Shown here piece by piece: positions 1 through 4,424 of a DNA stretch of 6,003 nt. The position numbers and the translations under genes are program-made. The notes beneath the pieces are model-generated. The model worked only from the letters and a program-made list of their open reading frames with translations. It did no database searches and had not been told where the DNA came from. Source of the DNA: JBMCWH01 sp048621635. Its GTDB lineage: Bacteria; Patescibacteriota; WWE3; JAUXAW01; JAYEID01. Positions within the stretch are counted from its first letter, which is position 1. Each line of letters starts with the position of its first letter. The DNA lies in the NCBI GenBank assembly GCA_048621635.1, contig JBMCWH010000026.1:1-6003 (forward strand). Direction: 5' to 3'.

Positions 1-130
1 TGTGATGGAATATAACACTAAGTTGCAAGTCTTCCCAGCAACCTTGGTGGCAAATTTCTTTGGGTTTACCAGGAAAGATTTTTTCCAGGCTGAAGAGGCT
101 GAACGAGAAGCACCAGCTGTAGAGTTTTAA
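1..130 (+). CDS. lemA: LemA family protein, C-terminal end (5' partial)
   Basis: Only the last 42 codons are in the window, read in frame from base 2 to the TAA at 128-130. The peptide contains YNTKLQVFPATLVANFFGF followed by an acidic tail ending EAPAVEF. The pattern of YN, then a short helix, then FP and a phenylalanine-rich stretch is the characteristic C-terminus of LemA proteins, which are membrane-anchored, mostly helical proteins of uncertain function. The N-terminal membrane anchor lies upstream of the window. The htpX gene follows 107 bases later on the same strand. The lemA-htpX pair is a common bacterial arrangement, which supports the call. No hairpin terminator is obvious after the stop, so some read-through into htpX is possible. 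The identification rests on a short fragment but the motif is distinctive. Confidence 0.85.
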   Translation, partial: VMEYNTKLQVFPATLVANFFGFTRKDFFQAEEAEREAPAVEF

Positions 131-203
131 TCTGGGCTCCTTGCTGGATTTTCTTTTTACTGTTCCCTCGTAGTAGTTGTTGTCTGTTGATCGCATCTTA
201 AGA

Positions 204-238
204 TTGCTTTCTTGGCCTCTGTGTTATTATTTTACTGA
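204..238 (+). promoter_or_regulatory. Candidate htpX promoter, extended -10, leaderless layout
   Basis: TTGCTT at 204-209 is followed after 15 bases by TATTAT at 225-230. The latter is preceded by TG at 222-223, giving the extended -10 form TGTTATTAT. Transcription usually starts about 7 bases after the -10, which falls on or next to the A of the ATG at 238. No Shine-Dalgarno sequence precedes that ATG. The -35 match and its spacing are imperfect, so this is an inference from motif position. Confidence 0.45.
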
Positions 239-1113
239 TGACTATTTACTCAGAGATTGCTAAGAACAAGCGAAGAACTTGGCTTTTGCTGATAATTTTT
301 AGTGCTGTGGTTATGGCTATTGGCTGGTTTTGGGGTGAGAGCTCGGGATTTGGATATAGGGGCTTGATCACTGCTTTTTTGTTTTCCAGCGTATCAGCGG
401 CTTTTTCCTATTTTGCCTCTGATAAGGTTGCTTTGGCAACTCACGGAGCGAAAAAGGTAAATAAACAAGATGCCCCTCGTTATTACAGAATTGTAGAGAA
501 TTTGACCTTAGGGTCTGGTTTACCGCTGCCCGAATTATATGTAATTCCTTCTAGGGCACTTAACGCTTTTGCTACAGGGAGAAATCCTGAACATGCCTCT
601 GTTGCTGTTACGTCTGGGTTGTTACAAAGGCTAGATAATCAAGAGCTCGAAGGGGTGCTTGCTCACGAACTTTCGCATATAAAAAACTATGACATTCGGT
701 TGATGACTGTGGTAGTGGTGTTGGTAGGCGCTGTGGGGATTCTTTCTAGTTGGTTTAGAAGAAGTATTTTTTACGGATCTCGTCGCCGGAATGAGAAAAA
801 TAGTGGCGGATTGCTGGCTTTGATTGGTTTGGTTCTTTTACTTGTTGCTCCTATTGTAGCTACGCTCATAAAATTAGCTATATCCAGGCGAAGAGAGTTT
901 CTGGCGGATACATCTGCTGCGTATATAACTAGATATCCAGAGGGACTTGCCTCTGCTTTGGAAAAGATTTCTAAACGTAGCCGTTTAGAAAATGCATCGG
1001 AAGCAACAGCTCATCTTTTTATTGACAATCCTTTTCGCGGTTCCGCTTTTGCTAATTTATTTTCCACCCACCCTCCGGCGGAAGAACGTATCTCCCGCCT
1101 GCGCCAAATGTGA
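238..1113 (+). CDS. htpX: HtpX-like membrane zinc metalloprotease (M48B)
   Basis: This 291-residue protein matches the HtpX family in length and layout. HtpX is an integral membrane protease that degrades damaged or misfolded membrane proteins, with its active site on the cytoplasmic side. Two hydrophobic helices lie near residues 14-32 and 42-60. The zinc motif HELSH is at 143-147 (H143, catalytic E144, H147), and the likely third ligand is E220 in SRRREFLAD. Two further hydrophobic segments lie near 156-172 and 191-214. The C-terminal THPP (277-280) plus AEERI is also typical of the family. The start MTIYSEIAKNKRRTWLL aligns with the usual HtpX N-terminus, so the ATG at 238 is well supported although it lacks a Shine-Dalgarno sequence. 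It follows lemA on the same strand. No residue expected for activity is missing. Confidence 0.95.
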   Translation: MTIYSEIAKNKRRTWLLLIIFSAVVMAIGWFWGESSGFGYRGLITAFLFSSVSAAFSYFASDKVALATHGAKKVNKQDAPRYYRIVENLTLGSGLPLPELYVIPSRALNAFATGRNPEHASVAVTSGLLQRLDNQELEGVLAHELSHIKNYDIRLMTVVVVLVGAVGILSSWFRRSIFYGSRRRNEKNSGGLLALIGLVLLLVAPIVATLIKLAISRRREFLADTSAAYITRYPEGLASALEKISKRSRLENASEATAHLFIDNPFRGSAFANLFSTHPPAEERISRLRQM

Positions 1114-1140
1114 GCTTCTAAACTTTCAGCATAGAATGAG

Positions 1141-1167
1141 AAAAAAGCCCATCCTGTGCGGATGAGC
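1141..1167 (-). terminator. Rho-independent terminator of the minus-strand gene
   Basis: GCCCATCC (1147-1154) pairs with GGATGAGC (1160-1167) around a five-base loop. In the minus-strand transcript this gives an 8-bp stem with one G-U pair, followed directly by six U residues from the A-run at 1141-1146. The plus strand has no T-run after the hairpin, so it points at the minus-strand gene, not at htpX. It lies 17 bases past the TAA of the alternative -1 frame (1185-1187) but 88 bases past the TAG of the intact reading frame (1256-1258). Confidence 0.8.
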
Positions 1168-1184
1168 TGTGTGTATAATGTATG

Positions 1185-1265
1185 TTATTTCTTTACTAGT
1201 TTTGCTTGGATCAATATTTCTTCTAATTTGCTATTATCGTTTTTCCTGATCTTTTCTAATTTGCT
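1185..1265 (-). other. Candidate -1-frame C-terminal extension of the membrane protein gene
   Basis: Overlapping and running past the TAG of the minus-strand gene, the -1 frame stays open for 26 codons and then stops at TAA (1187-1185). Its peptide starts SKLEKIRKND, continues NSKLEEILIQ and ends AKLVKK. It is lysine-, glutamate- and leucine-rich like the preceding tail. A 13-bp direct repeat, TTCTAATTTGCTA on the plus strand at 1221-1233 and 1254-1266, lies 33 bases (11 codons) apart, so SKLE is repeated in phase in this frame. One extra T in the five-T run (1270-1266 on the minus strand) would join the two frames. It could be a frameshifted former tail, a natural frameshift product, a sequencing indel, or chance. 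Confidence 0.4.
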
Positions 1266-1717
1266 AAAAATTCATGTTTGTAAGGAGCACTGTGAATTAA
1301 TCTAATTAATTGGTTTAATTCTTGTGCAGAGAGTTGGTTGATTTTTTGTTCTAATTCTTTGATGTCTTTTTGTCTTTTTGGATAAGTCTTGGGCTTACTG
1401 CTGAAAATCGCTTTTACATTTAATACATTAAAGACAAGTAGGTAAGTACTGCAGAAAAGTAGGGCATATACGGTAACTAGTGTTGGTGAACGAAATGTTC
1501 TTCCTTGTCTAATGAGGCTTGGAATTATTACCATTCCAACAGTAAAGGTAAGACCGCCAAAGAATACAGCAAGTACTAGGTGTTTAGCTTTTACGTTATT
1601 AGTCTCTGCTATAACTTGATTTTCACTTTCTAATTGTTGGGTGCGTAGTTGGCTGATCTGTTTTAAGATCCAAGGAATTTGCAGGTTTACAAGTTCTTTT
1701 CTCTTTCCGTTTTTCAT
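1256..1717 (-). CDS. Small two-helix membrane protein of unknown function
   Basis: I do not recognise the family of this 153-residue protein. Residues 1-45 form a basic then polar, probably helical segment. Two hydrophobic helices follow, near 46-68 (starting HLVLAVFF) and 79-101 (starting TLVTVYALLF), joined by a short basic loop. A charged tail of about 50 residues rich in K, E, Q and L looks coiled-coil-like. The ATG at 1717 is supported by a strong Shine-Dalgarno sequence, AAAGGAG at 1730-1724, six bases upstream and the best in the window. The gene stands alone: it converges on htpX and diverges from gatC. The transcript probably ends at the hairpin at 1141-1167. Its stop may not be original, because the -1 frame continues for 26 more codons and ends just before that terminator. 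The gene is well supported; its function and true C-terminus are not. Confidence 0.75.
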   Translation of the reverse strand: MKNGKRKELVNLQIPWILKQISQLRTQQLESENQVIAETNNVKAKHLVLAVFFGGLTFTVGMVIIPSLIRQGRTFRSPTLVTVYALLFCSTYLLVFNVLNVKAIFSSKPKTYPKRQKDIKELEQKINQLSAQELNQLIRLIHSAPYKHEFLAN

Positions 1718-1723
1718 TTCTTA

Positions 1724-1730
1724 CTCCTTT
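1724..1730 (-). promoter_or_regulatory. Strong Shine-Dalgarno sequence
   Basis: The minus strand reads AAAGGAG here, six bases before the ATG at 1717-1715. It fixes the start of the membrane protein gene. The other complete genes in the window have no comparable site. Confidence 0.85.
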
Positions 1731-1766
1731 CAAATCGATGCTAATTCTTTAACCTGTGTTATAGAC

Positions 1767-1794
1767 ATACTATCATAAATTTAATTTCTGGCAA
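1767..1794 (-). promoter_or_regulatory. Candidate promoter of the minus-strand membrane protein gene
   Basis: On the minus strand TTGCCA (1794-1789, five of six to consensus) is followed after 16 bases by TAGTAT (1772-1767, four of six). This would start transcription near 1760, giving a leader of about 43 bases that contains the Shine-Dalgarno sequence. A second -10-like TATAAC lies just downstream. The motif evidence is weak and uncorroborated. Confidence 0.35.
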
Positions 1795-1961
1795 AGGCGG
1801 CGTCATCTTTTAAATTTATACCAAAACGCTAATTGTGCTCTCAGTTATTAGATTCTTCCGGAAACTAATCTTTCGCTGGGGAATTTTAAACTTTTCCCAA
1901 ACTAGTTAAACAAGGGGAACAGTCTCTTTAGGCTACACTGGATTCTGGCCACTTTTCCTTG

Positions 1962-1990
1962 TTGTCAGGGTGTACAAGGATCGGTATACT
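1962..1990 (+). promoter_or_regulatory. gatC promoter with near-consensus -35/-10
   Basis: TTGTCA (1962-1967) and TATACT (1985-1990) each match five of six consensus positions and are separated by exactly 17 bases. The expected transcription start is around 1996-1998, two to four bases before the GTG at 2000. The promoter therefore overlaps the upstream in-frame GTG at 1970, which would not be transcribed from here. No other site in the window matches the consensus so well. Confidence 0.65.
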
Positions 1991-1999
1991 AAACACATT

Positions 2000-2293
2000 G
2001 TGGCAAAAATTAGCAAAAAGCAGGTACAACATATTGCAGATCTTGCCCATCTTGAAGTAGATAGGGAAGAATTGAAACAATTTCGAGAAGAGCTTTCTTC
2101 TATTTTGGAATATATTTCCAAGTTGGAAGAAGTAGATACTAAAGATGTTGATCCTACTTTTCAGACCACTGATTTGGTTAATGTTTTTGCTAAAGACACT
2201 GTGGATGAAAGTAGAGAATTGTCAATTGAAGATGTCTTGTCAAACGCCCCGGATTCGGAAGAGAATAAAGTTAAGGTTAAGACGGTGCTATAA
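2000..2293 (+). CDS. gatC: Asp/Glu-tRNA(Asn/Gln) amidotransferase subunit C
   Basis: GatC is the small belt-like subunit that wraps around and joins GatA and GatB in the tRNA-dependent amidotransferase. The 97-residue product begins (M)AKISKKQVQHIADLAHLEV, the usual GatC N-terminus. It then has the helical EELKQFREELSSILEYI segment, the VDPTFQTTDLVNVF linker, and the C-terminal LSNAPDSEENKVKVKTVL, close to the family's NAPD...V pattern. The frame is open further up to a GTG at 1970, adding ten residues (VYKDRYTKHI). I prefer the GTG at 2000 because it gives the family length and start, and because the promoter at 1962-1990 would begin the RNA just before it. No Shine-Dalgarno sequence is present at either site. 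It is the first gene of the gat cluster, with a 141-base gap before gatA. Confidence 0.93.
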   Translation: MAKISKKQVQHIADLAHLEVDREELKQFREELSSILEYISKLEEVDTKDVDPTFQTTDLVNVFAKDTVDESRELSIEDVLSNAPDSEENKVKVKTVL

Positions 2294-2335
2294 TTCTGAT
2301 TTTAGACTTAAGATTTGTGACTATAAAGTTGTTGT

Positions 2336-2405
2336 CTTGAGTTTTTTCAATGTGTCTCAAGCATACAGGTGGGACCATAAATCCTCAGAGGACCCGTCCC
2401 TTTTT
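2336..2405 (+). promoter_or_regulatory. Structured gatC-gatA spacer: two hairpins and a T-run
   Basis: CTTGAG (2336-2341) pairs with CTCAAG (2356-2361) around a 14-base loop. A second structure pairs GGGAC (2371-2375) with GTCCC (2396-2400), has an inner TCCT/AGGA stem at 2382-2392, and runs directly into five T residues at 2401-2405. This resembles a weak intrinsic terminator or attenuator inside the gat cluster. The 5' side contains TGGGACC (2370-2376), which fits the UGGNACC core of T-box riboswitches, but a full T-box is not recognisable. A regulatory role is inferred from structure only. Confidence 0.4.
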
Positions 2406-2434
2406 GGAAAGACTGCAAATCTAAAACACTTGTA

Positions 2435-3877
2435 ATGTCAATTATGACAGATTTAAAATATTTAACAAAGCTGACCATTAAAGAAGCTCAAAAAGGTCTT
2501 CAAAAGAAAGATTTTTCTGCCCAAGAATTAACTCAAGGTTGTCTTCAGCGGATCGATGAAAAGGAAGACGACCTTAATGCTTTTATAACCGTTACTCCAG
2601 TCAAAGCAATTGAGCAAGCTAAGGCAGTCGATGAGCTTTTAGATAAAGATGTTGATCTTCCTCCTTTAGCTGGTATTCCCTTAGCAATAAAAGATAATAT
2701 TTGTATAGAGGATGTGCGAACAACAGCTGGCTCGCAAATTTTGGGGAATTTTGTTTCCCCGTACGATGCTACGGTTATTTCTAAGCTAAGGAAGCAAAAA
2801 GCTGTGTTGCTAGGGAAGACTAACATGGACGAATTTGCAATGGGTAGCTCTACCGAACATTCCGCTTTTGGTCCTACCAAAAATCCTCATGATAAACGTA
2901 AGGTTCCGGGAGGCAGTTCTGGTGGTTCAGCTGTAGCTGTGGAAAGCGGGATGTGTTTAGGCGCCTTAGGTTCAGATACTGGGGGTTCTATTCGCCAACC
3001 CGCATCTTTTTGTGGGGTGGTTGGTCTTAAACCTACCTACGGGGCTGTTTCTCGTTACGGCTTGATTGCATTAACTTCTTCCTTAGATCAGATAGGTCCG
3101 TTAACTAAAACTGTTGAAGATTCAGTTTTGTTGTACAATGCTTTAGTAGGGAAAGATGAGAGAGACGCAACAACAATTGATTCTAAAGAAGTTGACTTGC
3201 AGGAGATTGGATTTTCTGATTTGAAAATCGGATATTCTCCGGATCAATTAAAGCAGCTGGATAAGGAAATGAGATCGGCTTATCAACAAATCTTGGAACA
3301 TTGTGAAGGGCATGGGGCAGAAATTGTTAAAGTTAATCTCCCGAATGAAAAGTACGCAACAGCTGTTTATTATTTGGTAACTCCCTCAGAAGCATCTGCC
3401 AATTTGGCTCGTTATGACGGTATCCGTTACGGTACGCGGATTTCGGGTGATACTTTTCGAGAGACATTTATAAAATCTCGTTCGGAAGGTTTAGGAGAAG
3501 AAGTTAAGCGGAGAATTATGCTGGGAACTTATGCACTTTCTGCTGGTTATTATGATGATTATTTTCTTAAAGCAGCAAAAGTAAGAACTTTAATTTTGCA
3601 AGACTACAGTAACGCATTTGCAGAAGTTGATGTTATTTTGGGTCCAACAACTCCCACTCCCGCGTTTGGGTTAGGAGAAAAACAAGATCCCCTTTCCATG
3701 TACTTGGCAGATATTTTTACTATTCCCGCAAACTTGGCAGGAATCTGTGGTTTATCAATGCCATGCGGGAAAATAGATGATATGCCAATAGGTTTGCAAA
3801 TTCTAGGAAATCAGAAACAAGAACAAAAGATTTTCGCGGCTGCGAAATTGTTAGAGGAGACGGGTGTGAGGAAATAG
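2435..3877 (+). CDS. gatA: Asp/Glu-tRNA(Asn/Gln) amidotransferase subunit A
   Basis: GatA is the amidase-signature subunit that hydrolyses glutamine and passes ammonia to GatB for amidation of Glu-tRNA(Gln) and/or Asp-tRNA(Asn). The 480-residue protein is full length. Its Ser-cisSer-Lys triad is visible: K86 in IPLAIKDNI, S161 in PGGSSGGSAVA, and nucleophile S185 in SDTGGSIRQPAS. The GLKPTYGAVSRYGLIA block (198-213) and the ADIFTIPANLAG segment (425-436), whose Asp is expected to contact glutamine, are also intact. The ATG at 2435 fits the family N-terminus (TKLTIKEAQ), although a second ATG lies three codons in. Neither has a Shine-Dalgarno sequence. The last codons and the TAG stop lie inside the outer arm of a palindromic repeat (3871-3929), so the extreme C-terminus may have been set by that repeat. 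Confidence 0.97.
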   Translation: MSIMTDLKYLTKLTIKEAQKGLQKKDFSAQELTQGCLQRIDEKEDDLNAFITVTPVKAIEQAKAVDELLDKDVDLPPLAGIPLAIKDNICIEDVRTTAGSQILGNFVSPYDATVISKLRKQKAVLLGKTNMDEFAMGSSTEHSAFGPTKNPHDKRKVPGGSSGGSAVAVESGMCLGALGSDTGGSIRQPASFCGVVGLKPTYGAVSRYGLIALTSSLDQIGPLTKTVEDSVLLYNALVGKDERDATTIDSKEVDLQEIGFSDLKIGYSPDQLKQLDKEMRSAYQQILEHCEGHGAEIVKVNLPNEKYATAVYYLVTPSEASANLARYDGIRYGTRISGDTFRETFIKSRSEGLGEEVKRRIMLGTYALSAGYYDDYFLKAAKVRTLILQDYSNAFAEVDVILGPTTPTPAFGLGEKQDPLSMYLADIFTIPANLAGICGLSMPCGKIDDMPIGLQILGNQKQEQKIFAAAKLLEETGVRK

Positions 3878-3929
3878 CGACATTTATGTCGCGCCATAAG
3901 GAAGATCGCGGGCTAAAGCCCGCTATTTC
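3871..3929. repeat. REP-like twin palindrome overlapping the gatA stop
   Basis: Two hairpins sit inside a larger inverted repeat. GCGACAT/ATGTCGC spans 3877-3892, and GCGGGCT/AGCCCGC spans 3908-3923 with a two-base centre. Outer arms GAAATAGCG (3871-3879) and CGCTATTTC (3921-3929) are exact reverse complements. This paired-hairpin layout is typical of REP/REPIN-type elements, and AGCGGGCT...AGCCCGCT palindromes occur in many bacterial genomes. There is no T-run, so it is not a classic terminator, although it could stabilise the gatA mRNA 3' end. The left arm includes the last gatA codon and the TAG stop. Confidence 0.7.
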
Positions 3930-3943
3930 GATAATTCGCTTTG

Positions 3944-3978
3944 GAATTTGTAATTTAAAATTTAAAATTTGTTAATTT
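3944..3978. repeat. AT-rich run of AATTT/AAATT units
   Basis: The stretch between the REP-like element and the next gene repeats AATTT about five times, in AATTTGTAATTT, then AAAATTTAAAATTT, then GTTAATTT. It is nearly pure A/T. It could supply a promoter or UP-like element for the next gene: TGTTAATTT at 3970-3978 resembles a poor extended -10. It may equally be simple sequence. Confidence 0.35.
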
Positions 3979-3983
3979 GTACC

Positions 3984-4382
3984 ATGTCACTTTTTAACTT
4001 TCTGTTCGGAAAAACAACTAAATCTGGTAGAACTAAGAAATTAACTGCTTCAGATAAGGAGAAGATAAGAAGAGAGTGGCAGGAGATAGAAAATTTAATA
4101 AATCTTGAAAATCCTAGCTCAAGGAAGGAAGCTCTTATTCGTGCGGATAAAGTTGTGGATTTAGCCTTGAGGAGAATCGCGGTGGGTAACACAATGGGTG
4201 AAAGATTGAAGAATGCTCAAGAAGCGTTTTCCTCTTATCAAATTTACGATGATTTGTGGAAAGCGCACAAAATACGTAATGCCGCAGTTCATGAGACAGG
4301 TTTTGAACCAATGCACGCAGTTATTAAACACGCCATAAATCAATACAAAGCAGCCTTAAAGGATTTGGGAGTTTCTATTTGA
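3984..4382 (+). CDS. Small helical protein with HEPN-like R-x4-H motif
   Basis: This 132-residue protein starts MSLFNFLFGK, a short hydrophobic lead-in, followed by a basic segment and then what looks like an all-helical domain. Near the C-terminus is KIRNAAVHETGFEP (97-110), where R98, N99 and H103 form the R-x4-H pattern with a polar second residue that is seen in HEPN-superfamily RNases and RNA-binding domains. A final helix, roughly 110-128, follows. The ATG at 3984 is chosen because the five-codon upstream TTG extension (MLICT) adds only low-complexity AT-rich sequence. Neither start has a Shine-Dalgarno site. The gene lies between gatA and gatB on the same strand, with only 42 bases before gatB, so co-transcription is likely. 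No nucleotidyltransferase antitoxin partner is visible, so a toxin role is not supported. The HEPN assignment is an inference from one motif and helix order. Confidence 0.7.
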   Translation: MSLFNFLFGKTTKSGRTKKLTASDKEKIRREWQEIENLINLENPSSRKEALIRADKVVDLALRRIAVGNTMGERLKNAQEAFSSYQIYDDLWKAHKIRNAAVHETGFEPMHAVIKHAINQYKAALKDLGVSI

Positions 4383-4424
4383 ATCTCTTTCATTCACAGT
4401 CCTGTAGGGACGGATTTTAAAATT

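Noticed and set aside
1846..1905. TTCCGGAA palindrome and a GGGAA/TTCCC inverted repeat upstream of gatC
   Set aside because: These are short, separate matches with no T-run and no clear position relative to the promoter; too weak to call an operator or terminator.
1970..1999. Ten-codon N-terminal extension of gatC from the GTG at 1970
   Set aside because: It overlaps the best promoter in the window, has no ribosome site, and is absent from the usual GatC start.
2145..2435. 96-codon plus-strand open frame spanning the end of gatC and the spacer
   Set aside because: It overlaps gatC in another frame and runs through hairpins and a T-run; the peptide looks random.
2545..2880. Long minus-strand open frame inside gatA
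   Set aside because: It is a shadow of a clearly conserved gene on the other strand; it has no family resemblance and no ribosome site.
3984..4382. Toxin-antitoxin (HEPN-MNT) reading of the small helical gene
   Set aside because: No nucleotidyltransferase partner is adjacent; both neighbours are gat genes.
4397..4410. Small inverted repeat GTCC/GGAC before gatB as an operator or repeat remnant
   Set aside because: The stem is only four base pairs and is not distinguishable from chance.
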